From NCBI RefSeq assembly GCF_015244565.1, contig NZ_JABCQG010000003.1, positions 168,475 through 232,474 of the forward strand: a DNA stretch of 64,000 nt, written 5' to 3'. The stretch's first letter is position 1. Each line of letters starts with the position of its first letter. Both the position numbers and the translations under genes were made by a program. Below, in pieces: positions 34,705 through 44,617 of the stretch. The notes below the pieces were generated by a model. It saw nothing but the letters and a program-made list of their open reading frames with translations, had not been told where the DNA came from and did not search any database. The DNA is from Gluconobacter vitians (GTDB lineage: Bacteria > Pseudomonadota > Alphaproteobacteria > Acetobacterales > Acetobacteraceae).

Positions 34705-35937
34705 TCAGAGCGTGCCGCCGCGACGGCCGATCTGGCCGCCGAGCCGCAGACGCAGGGCGTTGAGCTTGATGAAGCCCTGGGCATCCTGCTGATTATAGGC
34801 GCCTTCGTCGTCCTCGAAAGTCACGACGCGGGTATCATACAGGCTGTGCGGGCTTTCACGACCCACGCAGGTCACATTGCCCTTGTACAGGCGCATGCGG
34901 ACACGGCCGGTCACGGAATGCTGGCTGGTGTCGATAAGGGCCTGAAGCATCCGGCGCTCGGGCGAGAACCAGAAACCGTTATAGATGATCTCGGCATAGC
35001 GCGGCATGATGCTGTCCTTGAGATGGGCAGCTTCGCGGTCGAGCGTGATGCTTTCGATCGAGCGGTGCGCGGCCAGCAGGATCGTGCCGCCCGGCGTTTC
35101 GTAGATGCCGCGGGACTTCATGCCCACGAAGCGGTTCTCCACGATGTCGAGACGGCCGATGCCGTTGTCACGGCCCAGTTCGTTCAGACGGGTCAGCAGG
35201 GTTGCCGGGGTCATCTCGACGCCGTTGATGGCCACCGGGTCACCGCTGACGAAATCAATGGTGATTTCGGTTGCGACATCCGGAGCGGCTTCCGGCGAGA
35301 TCGTGCGCTGGAAGACGATTTCCTCGGCGCCGATCGACGGATCCTCAAGCAGTTTGCCCTCGGAGGAGGAGTGCAGAAGGTTCGCGTCCACGGAGAACGG
35401 GGCTTCGCCGCGCTTGTCCTTCGTGACCGGGATCTGGTTCTCTTCAGCGAAGGCGAGCAGCTTCGTGCGGGACGTCAGATCCCACTCGCGCCACGGTGCG
35501 ATGACCTTCACGTCCGGCTTGAGGGAGTAATAACCGAGTTCGAAGCGGACCTGATCGTTGCCCTTGCCGGTTGCGCCATGCGCCACGGCATCGGCACCGA
35601 CGGCCTCGGCGATCTCGATCTGGCGCTGTGCGATCAGCGGGCGGGCGATGGACGTGCCCAACAGGTACTGGCCTTCATAAAGCGTGTTGGCCCGGAACAT
35701 CGGGAACACGAAATCCTTGACGAAGGTTTCGCGCAGATCTTCGACGAAGATTTCCTTGACGCCGAACATCTCGGCCTTTTTGCGGGCGGGTTCGAGTTCT
35801 TCGCCCTGGCCGAGATCGGCGGTGAAGGTGACGACCTCGCAGTTATAGGTCTTCTGGAGCCAGCGGAGGATAACCGAAGTGTCCAGGCCGCCAGAATAGG
35901 CGAGCACAACTTTCTTGACGTCCTGGTGGGCGCTCAT
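34705..35937 (-). CDS. argG: Argininosuccinate synthase
   Basis: 410 residues from ATG 35937. The ATP pyrophosphatase P-loop is [13 protein letters not shown]. Citrulline- and aspartate-binding segments such as [13 protein letters not shown] and the C-terminal [19 protein letters not shown] are present. It joins citrulline and aspartate in arginine synthesis. No other arg gene is nearby; it is followed by the FKBP gene after 26 bases. Confidence 0.97.
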   Translation of the reverse strand: MSAHQDVKKVVLAYSGGLDTSVILRWLQKTYNCEVVTFTADLGQGEELEPARKKAEMFGVKEIFVEDLRETFVKDFVFPMFRANTLYEGQYLLGTSIARPLIAQRQIEIAEAVGADAVAHGATGKGNDQVRFELGYYSLKPDVKVIAPWREWDLTSRTKLLAFAEENQIPVTKDKRGEAPFSVDANLLHSSSEGKLLEDPSIGAEEIVFQRTISPEAAPDVATEITIDFVSGDPVAINGVEMTPATLLTRLNELGRDNGIGRLDIVENRFVGMKSRGIYETPGGTILLAAHRSIESITLDREAAHLKDSIMPRYAEIIYNGFWFSPERRMLQALIDTSQHSVTGRVRMRLYKGNVTCVGRESPHSLYDTRVVTFEDDEGAYNQQDAQGFIKLNALRLRLGGQIGRRGGTL

Positions 35938-36014
35938 AACTGCGTGGTCCTTGGTGTGTTTCGTTTGAGAAGCGTTTCTAGCATCTCGGGGGGAAGAGGG
36001 AAACCGGGCGAATG

Positions 36015-37238
36015 TCAGGCTTCCGGAGTGGCGGAGCGGCGCTGGCGCTCGCTTTCGGTCTTCAGCTGACCGCAGGCCGCGAGGATGTCCTGACCGCGTG
36101 GCGTGCGGATGGGAGAGGCGAAGCCGGCATCCATCACGATATTGGCGAATTTCGCGAGCTGCTGTCTGGTCGAGGGCTGGAAATCCGAGCCCGGCCAGGG
36201 GTTGAACGGGATCAGGTTCACCTTGGCCGGCAGGTCACGGATCAGACGCACAAGCTCCCGGGCATCGGCTTCGCTGTCATTCACGCCACGGAGCATGATG
36301 TATTCGAAGGTGATGCGGCGGGAGTTGGATGCAGCCGGATAGCGGCGGCAGGCGGCGATCAGTTCCTCGATAGGGTATTTGCGGTTGAGCGGGACGATCT
36401 GGTCGCGCAGTTCGTTGGTGACGGCGTGCAGGGAGATCGCAAGGTTGATGCCGAGTTCATCTCCGCAACGGTCCATCATGGGGACCACGCCCGACGTCGA
36501 GAGCGTGATGCGGCGGCGGGACAGGGCGATGCCTTCGCCGTCCATGATGATCCGCATGGCCTTGGCGACGTTTTCGTAATTGTAGAGTGGCTCGCCCATG
36601 CCCATCAGGACGATGGTGGACAGGTAGCGCGGCATGTCTGCGCTTGGGCTGGGCCATTCGCCGTAGCTGTCGCGGGCTGCCATGAACTGGCCGACGATCT
36701 CGGCCGGACCGAGGTTACGGACGAGCTTCTGCGTGCCGGTGTGGCAGAAGGTGCAGGACAGGGTGCAGCCGACCTGTGAGGAAATGCAGACAGCACCACG
36801 GTCTTCCCGGCGATCGGGGATGTAGACGGTTTCGGCTTCCTGACCGTCACGGAAGCGGAAGAGGAACTTGCGCGTCTCGTCCACAGAGGTCTGTTCGGTC
36901 GCGGTCGTGGGGCGGCTGACGACGAAATGTTCGGCCAGTTTGGCCTGCATGGGCTTGGCGATGGTCGTCATTGCCGAAAAGTCGGTCGCGCCCTGATGGT
37001 AGATCCAGTGCCAGAGCTGCTTGGCGCGGAAAGGCTTCTCGCCGATTTCCGTCATGAGTGTGGCCAGCTCTTCGCGTGACAGGCCCACCAGATCGCGACG
37101 TCCGTCCGCAAGGCGTGCCTCGGGCGGCGCGAACAGGGCGGATTTCGCATGGATGCGCTCGCGCTCGGCAGCGTTCAGGTCGTCAGAGGCGACGGAATTG
37201 ATTCGAGGGCGGATATCAGGATGGATTACGGCTGTCAT
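36015..37238 (-). CDS. rlmN: 23S rRNA (adenine(2503)-C(2))-methyltransferase RlmN
   Basis: 407 residues from ATG 37238; the frame continues to 37439, but the extension lacks family similarity. The radical SAM cluster motif [13 protein letters not shown] (CxxxCxxC), the methyl-carrying cysteine near the C-terminus ([14 protein letters not shown]) and VCISSQVGC are present. RlmN methylates A2503 of 23S rRNA and A37 of some tRNAs. It is upstream of argG in the same direction (77 bases). Confidence 0.97.
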   Translation of the reverse strand: MTAVIHPDIRPRINSVASDDLNAAERERIHAKSALFAPPEARLADGRRDLVGLSREELATLMTEIGEKPFRAKQLWHWIYHQGATDFSAMTTIAKPMQAKLAEHFVVSRPTTATEQTSVDETRKFLFRFRDGQEAETVYIPDRREDRGAVCISSQVGCTLSCTFCHTGTQKLVRNLGPAEIVGQFMAARDSYGEWPSPSADMPRYLSTIVLMGMGEPLYNYENVAKAMRIIMDGEGIALSRRRITLSTSGVVPMMDRCGDELGINLAISLHAVTNELRDQIVPLNRKYPIEELIAACRRYPAASNSRRITFEYIMLRGVNDSEADARELVRLIRDLPAKVNLIPFNPWPGSDFQPSTRQQLAKFANIVMDAGFASPIRTPRGQDILAACGQLKTESERQRRSATPEA

Positions 37239-37336
37239 GGCGGCGGAGCCATAGCACGGAGCGGAGGCGGATTTCCAAGGGAAAGTGGGAAACAGGAGCA
37301 TGGTCTGGAAAGAGATTCCCAGGAGAGGCTGGCTTA

Positions 37337-37356
37337 TTTGTACTGATCGGTACAAA
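37337..37356. promoter_or_regulatory. Probable operator of the TetR-type regulator
   Basis: TTTGTACTGATCGGTACAAA is an inverted repeat of two 10-base halves with one mismatch. It lies 36 bases upstream of the start of the NTF2-like gene, which is followed by a TetR-family regulator gene. The GATC-centred GTAC..GTAC layout is typical of TetR-family operators. Confidence 0.75.
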
Positions 37357-37392
37357 CTGGACCCATTCCTCCTCTGACTGAAAGCAGAAGTC

Positions 37393-37860
37393 ATGGTCAT
37401 ACGTGCCCCCGTTCCGCCGTTTACTCCTGAAACCGCCATCCGGAAGGTCCGCGCGGCAGAGGATGCCTGGAATGGGCAGGATCCTGCCCAGGTTGCGCTG
37501 GCCTATACGGAAGACAGTCGCTGGCGGAACCGGGATACCTTTATCCAGGGGCGTGCGGAAATCGTTCGGTTCCTGACGGATAAATGGCGTCGTGAGGGGG
37601 CGTATCGTCTCATCAAGGAACTCTGGGCGTTTGAGGATAACCGTATCGCTGTGCGGTTCGTTTATGAGTGGCAGGATGCGACTGGCCTGTGGTGGCGGTC
37701 TTTTGGGAATGAAAACTGGGAATTCGGTGCGGCTGGTCTGATGGCTGTACGGCATGCCAGCATCAATGATGTGTCGATCCAGGAAGAAGAGCGTCTTTTC
37801 CGCTGGGAGGGCCCTGTCAGGCCCGTGGATCATCCGGGGCTGACTGAACTGGGGCTCTGA
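37393..37860 (+). CDS. NTF2-like protein (DUF1348 family)
   Basis: 155 residues from ATG 37393. The DUF1348 pattern is clear: [72 protein letters not shown] and [10 protein letters not shown]. The fold is a small cone-shaped alpha+beta barrel; the activity is unknown. Genes of this family are often found beside TetR regulators. It sits five bases before the TetR gene and downstream of a palindromic operator, so it is probably repressed by it. Confidence 0.88.
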   Translation: MVIRAPVPPFTPETAIRKVRAAEDAWNGQDPAQVALAYTEDSRWRNRDTFIQGRAEIVRFLTDKWRREGAYRLIKELWAFEDNRIAVRFVYEWQDATGLWWRSFGNENWEFGAAGLMAVRHASINDVSIQEEERLFRWEGPVRPVDHPGLTELGL

Positions 37861-37865
37861 GTGCA

Positions 37866-38465
37866 ATGGTGCGTCGGAACAGGGATTCCGTGCTTGGAAA
37901 CATTGCCGAGGTCTTTCGCCGGTATGGCTACGAAGGGGCTTCTCTGGGGCGGATGACCGCAGCGACAGGACTGGGAAAAGGCAGCCTTTATAATTTTTTT
38001 CCGGATGGAAAGGAGCAGATGGCGCACGAGGTGCTGTCGCATGTCCATCGCTGGTTCGAAGAGGAGATTTTTCGGCCTCTGGAAGCGGATGTCAGTCCGG
38101 ACCATGGCCTTCAGCGCATGTTTGACAGCGTTGAGACCTATTTCCAGTCGGGACGGCGGATCTGTCTCATGGGTTTGTTTGCGCTGGAAACGGAAGACGC
38201 ATTTTCCAGTCAGATCCGCACCTATTTTGTCCGATGGGAAGAGGTACTGGAACTGTGTCTCCAGCGATCAGGCTGGGGAGAGCATGAGGCGCGCGATCTG
38301 GCGGAGGACACTGTCAGTGGCATTCAGGGCGCACTGGTTCTGGCTCAGGCCCGCAGGGAGCCTGACGTGTTTGTCAGACGCATGCATGCGCTCAGGATCC
38401 GGCTTTCGCATCCGGCGTCCGGCGCGCGGCAATCAGGAATTCGCGATTGCCTTCAGGGCCGGTAA
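37866..38465 (+). CDS. TetR/AcrR family transcriptional regulator
   Basis: 199 residues from ATG 37866. The N-terminal helix-turn-helix reads IAEVFRRYGYEGASLGRMTAATGLGKGSLYNFFPDGKEQM. The C-terminal ligand domain contains RICLMGLFALE, resembling the LmrA/YxaF-type branch. It is in an operon with the NTF2-like gene and probably controls it through the operator at 37337-37356. Its last 74 bases overlap the 3' end of the convergent tlyA gene. Confidence 0.92.
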   Translation: MVRRNRDSVLGNIAEVFRRYGYEGASLGRMTAATGLGKGSLYNFFPDGKEQMAHEVLSHVHRWFEEEIFRPLEADVSPDHGLQRMFDSVETYFQSGRRICLMGLFALETEDAFSSQIRTYFVRWEEVLELCLQRSGWGEHEARDLAEDTVSGIQGALVLAQARREPDVFVRRMHALRIRLSHPASGARQSGIRDCLQGR

Positions 38466-39150
38466 TGGGGCTTGCCTCGATCCCGAGGACTTCCCAGCCA
38501 AGGAGGGCTGCGAACCATTCCCGGATTTCTTCGCAGACACGGTCGTGGACGGCAGGGTCCCGGACGACGCCTTTTGCGCCGACTTCCCCGCGGCCTGCTT
38601 CAAACTGGGGTTTAATGAGGGCTACGGCCCAGGCGTCTGGCGTTGTGAGTTCAAGAGCGGCAGGAAGGACGGTGCGCAGGCCGATGAAGCTGGCATCGCA
38701 GACCACGATTCCGGCGGGTTCGGGGATCTGTTCGGCGGTCAGGGCGCGGGCATTCGTCTTTTCCATGACGACGACGCGTTCGTCCGAGCGGATTTTCCAG
38801 GCAAGCTGGCCGTGTCCGACGTCTACAGCATAGACCTTTTCGGCCCCATGGGTCAGCAGGACGTCCGTGAAGCCGCCTGTCGAGGCACCAACATCGATTG
38901 CGATGCGGCCTTTCGGGTCCAGCCCGAAATGCTTGATGGCATGGATCAGCTTGAGGCCGCCACGCGATACCCAGGGGTGATCCTGCCCCTTGAGGGCGAG
39001 GGGCGCGTCTTCGGGGAGCTGGTCGCCGGCCTTCGCGATCCGGCGGTCACTCGTATAGACGAGGCCCGCCATGATCAGGGCCTGCGCCCGTGTCCGGCTT
39101 TCGACCAGCCCCCGGTCAACGAGGAGCTGGTCGGCGCGGCGTTTGGCCAT
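38392..39150 (-). CDS. tlyA: TlyA family rRNA methyltransferase
   Basis: 252 residues from ATG 39150; the frame extends to 39189 (inside dxs). An S4 RNA-binding domain at residues 1-60 (RADQLLVDRGLVESRTRAQALIMAGLVY) is followed by an FtsJ-like methyltransferase with SAM loop AIDVGASTGGFTDVLL and the KDKE-type catalytic lysine in LIKPQFEAG. The family methylates ribose of rRNA cytidines. It follows dxs by seven bases at the end of the isoprenoid operon, a common arrangement. The 3' end overlaps the convergent TetR gene by 74 bases. Confidence 0.93.
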   Translation of the reverse strand: MAKRRADQLLVDRGLVESRTRAQALIMAGLVYTSDRRIAKAGDQLPEDAPLALKGQDHPWVSRGGLKLIHAIKHFGLDPKGRIAIDVGASTGGFTDVLLTHGAEKVYAVDVGHGQLAWKIRSDERVVVMEKTNARALTAEQIPEPAGIVVCDASFIGLRTVLPAALELTTPDAWAVALIKPQFEAGRGEVGAKGVVRDPAVHDRVCEEIREWFAALLGWEVLGIEASPITGPEGNREFLIAARRTPDAKAGS

Positions 39151-39157
39151 CAGTCGT

Positions 39158-41140
39158 TCAGGCGGACTGCTGGGCGACTTCGACGCCAAGGGCGTCTGCC
39201 GCGGTGCGTACGATATGCAGTGCGGTCAGGCCTGCATCTTCGTACTGGGCGTCCTGCGTGTTGTGATCGATGTAGCGATCCGGCAGGGCCATCGGGCGGA
39301 ACTTCACCTTGTCCAGCAGGCCGGTCTCGGCGAGGTGCTGGACAACAAGGCTGCTGAAGCCGCCAATGGCGCCTTCTTCAATCGTGATGAAGACTTCGTG
39401 CTGGCGCGCGAGATCCTCGACGAGTGCCTTGTCGATCGGCTTGGCGAAGCGGGCATCGGCGACCGTGACGGGAACGCCCTGTGCGGCAAGCTGATCGGCT
39501 GCGCGCAGGGATTCGTGCATGCGGGGGCCGAGCGACAGGATGGCAACGCCACCGCGGGCGTTCGGTGCGCGGCGTGCTTCGCGCACGATGCGGCCCTTGC
39601 CGATTTCCAGAACTTCGCCCTTTTCCGGGAGATCCAGACCAATGCCGCTGCCGCGCGGGTAGCGGAAGGCGATCGGGCCGGCATCGTATTCGCAGGCCGT
39701 TGCCGTGGCGTGGAGCAGTTCGACTTCGTCGGACGGCGCCATGACCACCATGTTCGGCAGGCAGCACAGATAGTTCAGGTCAAAGGCACCGGCGTGGGTG
39801 GCGCCATCGGCACCGACCAGACCAGCGCGGTCAATGGCGAAGCGGACCGGCAGGTTCTGCAGGGCAACGTCATGGACGACCTGATCATAGGCGCGCTGCA
39901 GGAAGGTCGAATAGATCGCGCAGAACGGGCGCAGACCTTCCGACGCAATACCAGCAGCAAAGGTAACGGCGTGCTGCTCGGCAATGCCGACGTCGAAGAA
40001 ACGGTCCGGATAGGCTTTGGCAAAAGCGTTCAGGCCCGTGCCGGACGGCATGGCGGCCGTGATGGTGATCAGCTTGTCGTCGGTCTTGGCGCGACGCATC
40101 AGTTCGCGGCTGAAGATGGACGTGTAGCTCGGCGGACCGGCCGGGGCCTTCTTCTGCTCACCCGTGACGACGTTGAACTTGCTGACGGCGTGGTACTTGT
40201 CACCGGCCGCTTCGGCGGGTTTGTAGCCGCGGCCCTTCTCGGTGATGATGTGCAGCAGGATCGGGCCCTGATCGTCGGCATCGCGCAGGTTGCGCAGGAT
40301 CGGCACGAGCTGGCTCATGTCGTGGCCATTGACCGGACCGACATAATAGAAGCCGAGTTCTTCGAACAGCGTGCCGCCCGTGATCATGCCGCGGGCATAT
40401 TCCTCGGCGCGCTTGGCGGTGCGCTCGATCTTGCCCGGAAGGCGCTTGGCGACCTTCCCAGCCAGATCGCGCAGGCTGAAGAACTGGCGCGAGGACATCA
40501 GGCGGGACAGGTAATCCGACATCGAGCCGACCGGCGGGGCGATCGACATCTCGTTGTCGTTCAGCACCACGATCAGGCGGTTCGCGCCGGGGCCTGCGAC
40601 AGCCGCGTTGTTCATGGCTTCATAGGCCATGCCAGCCGAAATCGAGCCATCGCCGATCACCGCAATTACGTTGCGTTCGTGATAGCTCGGGTCTTCTTCC
40701 GCGCGCAGGTGATGCGCGACGGCCATGCCGAGGCCAGCCGAGATCGACGTGGAGGAATGGGCTGCGCCGAACGGGTCGTATTCGCTTTCCGCGCGGCGGG
40801 TGAAGCCGGACAGGCCCTCGGGCTGGCGCAGGGTGCGGATGCGGTCGCGGCGACCTGTCAGGATCTTGTGCGGATAGGCCTGGTGTCCGACGTCCCAGAT
40901 GATGCGATCATCAGGCGTGTTGAAGACTGCGTGCAGGGCAACGGTCAGTTCGACCACGCCGAGGGAGGCGCCGAGATGGCCGCCCGTGGTGGAGACAGCA
41001 TCAACGGTTTCAGAGCGCAGTTCGTCGGCAAGCTGCTTGAGCTGGTCAACGGACAGGTTCCGCATGTCGGCAGGGAAACGGACGCGATCCAGCTCCGGAT
41101 AGCGGCCATAGGTGGGAATCGTGGAGGTCTTCTTGCTCAT
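39158..41140 (-). CDS. dxs: 1-deoxy-D-xylulose-5-phosphate synthase
   Basis: 660 residues from ATG 41140 ([13 protein letters not shown]). Thiamine diphosphate motif: [17 protein letters not shown]; substrate region [18 protein letters not shown]; the transketolase-like central domain has [15 protein letters not shown]. It condenses pyruvate and glyceraldehyde 3-phosphate, the first step of the MEP isoprenoid pathway. It follows ispA by four bases. Confidence 0.97.
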   Translation of the reverse strand: MSKKTSTIPTYGRYPELDRVRFPADMRNLSVDQLKQLADELRSETVDAVSTTGGHLGASLGVVELTVALHAVFNTPDDRIIWDVGHQAYPHKILTGRRDRIRTLRQPEGLSGFTRRAESEYDPFGAAHSSTSISAGLGMAVAHHLRAEEDPSYHERNVIAVIGDGSISAGMAYEAMNNAAVAGPGANRLIVVLNDNEMSIAPPVGSMSDYLSRLMSSRQFFSLRDLAGKVAKRLPGKIERTAKRAEEYARGMITGGTLFEELGFYYVGPVNGHDMSQLVPILRNLRDADDQGPILLHIITEKGRGYKPAEAAGDKYHAVSKFNVVTGEQKKAPAGPPSYTSIFSRELMRRAKTDDKLITITAAMPSGTGLNAFAKAYPDRFFDVGIAEQHAVTFAAGIASEGLRPFCAIYSTFLQRAYDQVVHDVALQNLPVRFAIDRAGLVGADGATHAGAFDLNYLCCLPNMVVMAPSDEVELLHATATACEYDAGPIAFRYPRGSGIGLDLPEKGEVLEIGKGRIVREARRAPNARGGVAILSLGPRMHESLRAADQLAAQGVPVTVADARFAKPIDKALVEDLARQHEVFITIEEGAIGGFSSLVVQHLAETGLLDKVKFRPMALPDRYIDHNTQDAQYEDAGLTALHIVRTAADALGVEVAQQSA

Positions 41141-41144
41141 GGGA

Positions 41145-42050
41145 TCAGTTCCTGCGCTCGACGACATAATCTGCCAGAGCCCTGAGGGCGTCGGCCTGTG
41201 CACCGAAAGATGAAAGGGCCTCCCGGGCCCGGTCGCTCAGGCGACGGGCTTCGGCGCGGGCACCGTCAATGCCAAGCAGGGAGACATAGGTTGATTTGCC
41301 GCTGGCTTCGTCCTTGCCTGCGGTTTTGCCGAGTTCCTCGGCGGTTGCTGTGGAGTCCAGAACGTCGTCCGCAACCTGGAAGGCGGTCCCGAGATCGCGG
41401 CCATAGGCGACGATGGCGGCGCGGCGGGCGTCGTCCACATCGGCGAGAATGGCACCAGACTCGGCAGCATAGCGGATGAGGGCACCGGTCTTCAGGGCGT
41501 GCAGACGACGGACCTGGTCCAGCGGGAGGGCGCGGCCTTCGCCGCGGATGTCGATGACCTGACCGCCAACCATGCCGGCCGATCCGGAAGCCTGTGCAAG
41601 CGCAAGGGCCAGATTGGCGCGGACGGTCGCGTTGGGGCTGGTTTCAGGCTCGACGAGAATTTCAAAAGCACGGGTCTGAAGGGCATCACCGGCCAGAATC
41701 GCAATGGCTTCGTCAAATTGCTTGTGTGTGGACGGCTGGCCACGTCGCAGATCGTCATCGTCCATGGACGGCAGATCGTCATGCACCAGCGAATAGGCGT
41801 GTAGCAGTTCAACCGATGCGGCGACACGCAGGGCGGCCTTGCGGTCTGCGCCGAACAGCGTTGCCACTTCGACAGCCAGGAAGCCACGCAGACGTTTGCC
41901 GCCACCGAGGGCTGCGTAGCGCATGGCTTCAATGAGAACGGACTCGTCTCCCGGCACCATGGGCAGCAGGGTGTCGATCGTGCTTTCGATCTCGGAACAG
42001 GCGCGGGCGAGCGCGTCCTTCAGGGAAACAGACGTGGTAGGGGCATTCAT
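41145..42050 (-). CDS. ispA: Farnesyl diphosphate synthase
   Basis: 301 residues from ATG 42050, overlapping the xseB stop by ATGA. The first aspartate-rich motif is [17 protein letters not shown] and the second is [11 protein letters not shown] (DDxxD-type). The two residues inserted in the first motif are typical of bacterial ispA-type enzymes. Product length cannot be decided by eye; geranylgeranyl diphosphate is possible. It lies between xseB and dxs. Confidence 0.95.
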   Translation of the reverse strand: MNAPTTSVSLKDALARACSEIESTIDTLLPMVPGDESVLIEAMRYAALGGGKRLRGFLAVEVATLFGADRKAALRVAASVELLHAYSLVHDDLPSMDDDDLRRGQPSTHKQFDEAIAILAGDALQTRAFEILVEPETSPNATVRANLALALAQASGSAGMVGGQVIDIRGEGRALPLDQVRRLHALKTGALIRYAAESGAILADVDDARRAAIVAYGRDLGTAFQVADDVLDSTATAEELGKTAGKDEASGKSTYVSLLGIDGARAEARRLSDRAREALSSFGAQADALRALADYVVERRN

Positions 42051-42298
42051 CGGCCGGACTCTCCGGTATCGGCAAGAGGCTCCGCGCCTGTCATGCCGTC
42101 ATCGTTCTGCACGATGGCACGGACACGCATCTCGGCCTCTCCCAGCTTCGCATCACAGTGCCTGCGCAGGGCAGCACCGCGTTCATAGGCGGAAATAGCG
42201 TCCTCGAGCTTCATCTGGCCGCCTTCAAGGCCGCGGACGATCCGCTCCAGTTCGGAGAGGGCATCCTCGAAAGACATGGCATCAATGGGTTCGGGCAT
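42047..42298 (-). CDS. xseB: Exodeoxyribonuclease VII small subunit
   Basis: 83 residues from ATG 42298. The family core is SFEDALSELERIVRGLEGGQMKLEDAISAYERGAALRRHCDAKLGEAEMRV. It is the first gene of the xseB-ispA-dxs-tlyA unit, an order common in proteobacteria. The large subunit xseA is not in this window. Confidence 0.95.
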   Translation of the reverse strand: MPEPIDAMSFEDALSELERIVRGLEGGQMKLEDAISAYERGAALRRHCDAKLGEAEMRVRAIVQNDDGMTGAEPLADTGESGR

Positions 42299-42395
42299 GA
42301 AAAGCCTCAAGGCACACTTTGGAACAAGGTAGCGAGGGGATTACAGGCAGAAGACAGGTTTTGCCAGCCCCGAGCATGGGAACGCTGGAGTTTCC

Positions 42396-42650
42396 TCAGG
42401 ATGGTGACGTTTCTGCACGTCGCCGGATCATGAAGGAAAGCACGCCTGCGGTGTCCGTAAACGCAATGAGCGCATGGCCGGTTTCGCGGCAGTAGGACTG
42501 GAAATCCGCCACGGAAGCGCGGTCTGTTGCCAGGATGCGCAGCTTCGCACCTGGTGGCATGTCCCGAAGCGCACGATTGGCTTTGAGAACAGGCATGGGG
42601 CAGGCCAGTCCACGCAGATCAAGAAATGTTTCTGTCGGGGGAGCGCTCAT
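42396..42650 (-). CDS. tusA: TusA-family sulfurtransferase
   Basis: 84 residues from ATG 42650. It has the signature LDLRGLACPMPVLKANRAL, with the active cysteine in CPMPVLK, and the C-terminal beta-alpha-beta fold. TusA proteins relay sulfur for tRNA thiolation and molybdenum cofactor synthesis. It is monocistronic, with the 97 bases downstream before xseB showing no clear terminator. Confidence 0.93.
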   Translation of the reverse strand: MSAPPTETFLDLRGLACPMPVLKANRALRDMPPGAKLRILATDRASVADFQSYCRETGHALIAFTDTAGVLSFMIRRRAETSPS

Positions 42651-42773
42651 GGGTGTTCAGTATGCGCCCATCTGCAGAGGTGGCCAAGCCGGGTTTTCCG
42701 ACATCGGGCAGCGGGTTTCAGGTTTTCGTTGATAAAACATGCGTTTATTTCTATATTAATGGCTCAATGCCAC

Positions 42774-42804
42774 AAAAGCGTTCCCCTTGGGGAGCGCTTT
42801 TTTT
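42774..42804 (+). terminator. Intrinsic terminator-like hairpin in front of the phage-like cassette
   Basis: AAAAGCGTTCCCC and GGGGAGCGCTTTT pair with one G-T wobble, followed by TTTT. Oddly, it stands only about 15 bases upstream of the first cassette gene rather than after a gene, so it may attenuate or insulate it. Confidence 0.8.
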
Positions 42805-42819
42805 ATTTGGGGGAACGGC

Positions 42820-43164
42820 ATGGCGGAGATGGAAGGTCTGACGGTCAGTCAGACCGATGGAAATGAGAGACGCGCTTATACGCTGCGGATGCTTGAGGAC
42901 CGGGTGCTGCGGCTGGAGACCATCGCGGGGGGGCTGTCGGATCGATATGAGGAACTGCGCACCGAGATGCGGCAGGAAATCTCATCGCTCCGGGATCAGA
43001 TGAAACTGCTGGAGACGAAGGTTGATGAGGGGAATCGTGTCGTCAACGGGAAGCTGGATCGCCTGATCGGGGGGCGGGCGGTCATTACGGGGATCATCAC
43101 GCTGGCAACGTCCATTCTTGGAACGGGCATGGTGCATTTTGCCCTGTCCCTGAGCACGAAGTGA
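42820..43164 (+). CDS. Coiled-coil protein with C-terminal membrane helix (XhlA/holin-like)
   Basis: 114 residues from ATG 42820, with GGGGGAACGGC ahead of it; the frame opens at 42787 inside the terminator. Residues 20-85 form a heptad-type coiled coil (LEDRVLRLETIAGGLSDRYEELRTEM). One membrane helix lies near 89-108 (VITGIITLATSILGTGMVHFALSL). This layout is like XhlA-type phage lysis accessory proteins. The next gene, nine bases on, is a lysozyme-like protein, which supports a lysis-cassette origin. Confidence 0.65.
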   Translation: MAEMEGLTVSQTDGNERRAYTLRMLEDRVLRLETIAGGLSDRYEELRTEMRQEISSLRDQMKLLETKVDEGNRVVNGKLDRLIGGRAVITGIITLATSILGTGMVHFALSLSTK

Positions 43165-43173
43165 GGGGGCAGC

Positions 43174-43653
43174 ATGAGTGGAATTGATGCGGGCCAGCTC
43201 AAGCATCTGGTGGTTGCTCCGGCGCTGGCGGCGCTGGGACTGGATGGGGATGTGGCGGTCAATCTGGTGACGGGTACGGCTCTGGCGGAGAGCCGTGGGA
43301 CTTATGTCAGGCAGATCGGCGGGGGGCCGGCTCTGGGGCTATGGCAGATGGAGCCTGCGACCCATGACGACTGCTGGGTCAATTTTCTGTGTTACCCGGT
43401 CGGGAAACGGTTTGAGCGGGTTCTGGAGGGAATGCTTTCGCAGGATCTGCCCCGCAGCGCGCAACTGGTTTCAAACCTGAGATATGCGTCCGCGATGGCC
43501 CGTATCCGGTATTACCGGGTCAAGGTGCCTCTGCCGTCAACGAGCGATCCGGCTGCTCTCAGCTATTTTCACAAGCAGTATTACAACACGGCTGCGGGTG
43601 CGGCGGATCCGGTGAGTAATATCTCGTATTTCCGGCAGGCGGTCATGGTCTGA
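43174..43653 (+). CDS. Lysozyme/transglycosylase-like phage protein
   Basis: 159 residues from ATG 43174. TALAESRGTYVRQIGGG followed by ALGLWQMEPATHDD has the spacing of a lysozyme-like active site, with Glu39 as the candidate catalytic acid. No signal peptide is present, as expected of an endolysin that needs a holin. The call is by pattern only. It follows the XhlA-like gene and precedes a hairpin and a convergent glycosyltransferase. Confidence 0.6.
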   Translation: MSGIDAGQLKHLVVAPALAALGLDGDVAVNLVTGTALAESRGTYVRQIGGGPALGLWQMEPATHDDCWVNFLCYPVGKRFERVLEGMLSQDLPRSAQLVSNLRYASAMARIRYYRVKVPLPSTSDPAALSYFHKQYYNTAAGAADPVSNISYFRQAVMV

Positions 43654-43663
43654 ATAAAGGGGA

Positions 43664-43703
43664 GCGGTGTCGGGGAATGTATGCATCACGCTCCCGACAC
43701 CGC
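43664..43703. repeat. Long-armed inverted repeat after the lysozyme-like gene
   Basis: GCGGTGTCGGGGA (43664-43676) and TCCCGACACCGC (43692-43703) can form a 12-base-pair stem with a 15-base loop. There is no T run next to it, so it is more likely an mRNA 3' stabiliser or a Rho-type end than an intrinsic terminator. Confidence 0.6.
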
Positions 43704-43768
43704 AAGGGAGCTTAAACCGTCTTATTATGACGGAATAGTGGCAAGTGGCGTCCTGCGGAATAATCGCT

Positions 43769-44566
43769 TCATGCAGGCAGCGCTGACAGCGGCAGCCTTC
43801 GTGCGGACAGATCACCCTTGAATGTCGTGCTTCCGGTGTGGGTGAGAGACAGGCCCTTATGCAGCGATACGCTCCCGCCCATACTGATCCAGCGTCGGCA
43901 GAAAGCGAAGTCCTCCGAAAGATAGGTTCGGGTTTCCGGATCGATCAGGCAGTCGAAAAGAGCGTAGGCGTCTGAGGACGGGGTATTCAGGTTTCTGCCT
44001 TCGGTCTGAGCGTCGATACGACTGTACCGGGTTTCTGGATAATGGGCGATCATGTCGAGAACCATCTGGCGGGTCATGAGCATGAAACCGGTGCCAATAT
44101 AGGAGACGGTCGCAATCTCGTCCGGTGTGTTGCCGTCGTGCAGTGCGGCGCAGTCTCCGACATAGCGCAGGCTGGCCGTGGACGCGGATTCTCCGGCTGC
44201 GATGAAACGGTCTGTATTCTGGTCCCAGTAATGGGATTTCAGGGGGTAGGCACCGCCGATCAGGGGGCGATCTGCATCCAGAAGGGCAAGGATATCGGTG
44301 ATCGAAAAACCGATGTCGCTGTCGATGAAGAGAAGATGGGTCGCATCGGTCATGGTCACGAACTGATGCAGCAGTGTGTTGCGTGCACGCGTGATGAGGG
44401 CATCACTTCCAATCGTGGAAAGCGTGAGTTGAAGGGCATGGGCCGGTGCCGCCGCCATGCAGCCGATGATGGACTGCATGTAATCCAGCGTGACGGTACC
44501 ACCGAAACAGGGGGTGGCAATGAAGACGTGGCGCGGTTGGGCGGGGCAGGAAGTCATGTGAGGCAT
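43769..44566 (-). CDS. Glycosyltransferase, phage-type
   Basis: 265 residues from ATG 44566 (ATG 44557 is an alternative). A GT-A-like core reads HVFIATPCFGGTVTLDYMQSI, then ITRARNTLLHQFVTM, the DxD-type FIDSDIGF and LIGGAYPLKS. GTGFMLMTRQMV and SEDFAFCRRW follow. Such proteins occur in phage and prophage genomes and in capsule loci. Convergent with the lysozyme-like gene, it may belong to the same phage-derived block. The substrate is unknown. Confidence 0.75.
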   Translation of the reverse strand: MPHMTSCPAQPRHVFIATPCFGGTVTLDYMQSIIGCMAAAPAHALQLTLSTIGSDALITRARNTLLHQFVTMTDATHLLFIDSDIGFSITDILALLDADRPLIGGAYPLKSHYWDQNTDRFIAAGESASTASLRYVGDCAALHDGNTPDEIATVSYIGTGFMLMTRQMVLDMIAHYPETRYSRIDAQTEGRNLNTPSSDAYALFDCLIDPETRTYLSEDFAFCRRWISMGGSVSLHKGLSLTHTGSTTFKGDLSARRLPLSALPA

Positions 44567-44617
44567 CCTGCCCGGAAGCCATGAAAAAAGGATTAAAACC
44601 TGCGAAGGGAAAAGTCT

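Noticed and set aside
39071..41185. A 704-codon open frame on the plus strand
   Set aside because: It is antisense to dxs and tlyA with no motif of its own.
42651..42760. A tRNA-Ser or tRNA-Leu remnant suggested by GCAGAGGTGGCCAAGCC
   Set aside because: No acceptor stem partner, no anticodon arm and no TTCGAATCC-type T arm; it is simply the tusA leader read on the other strand.
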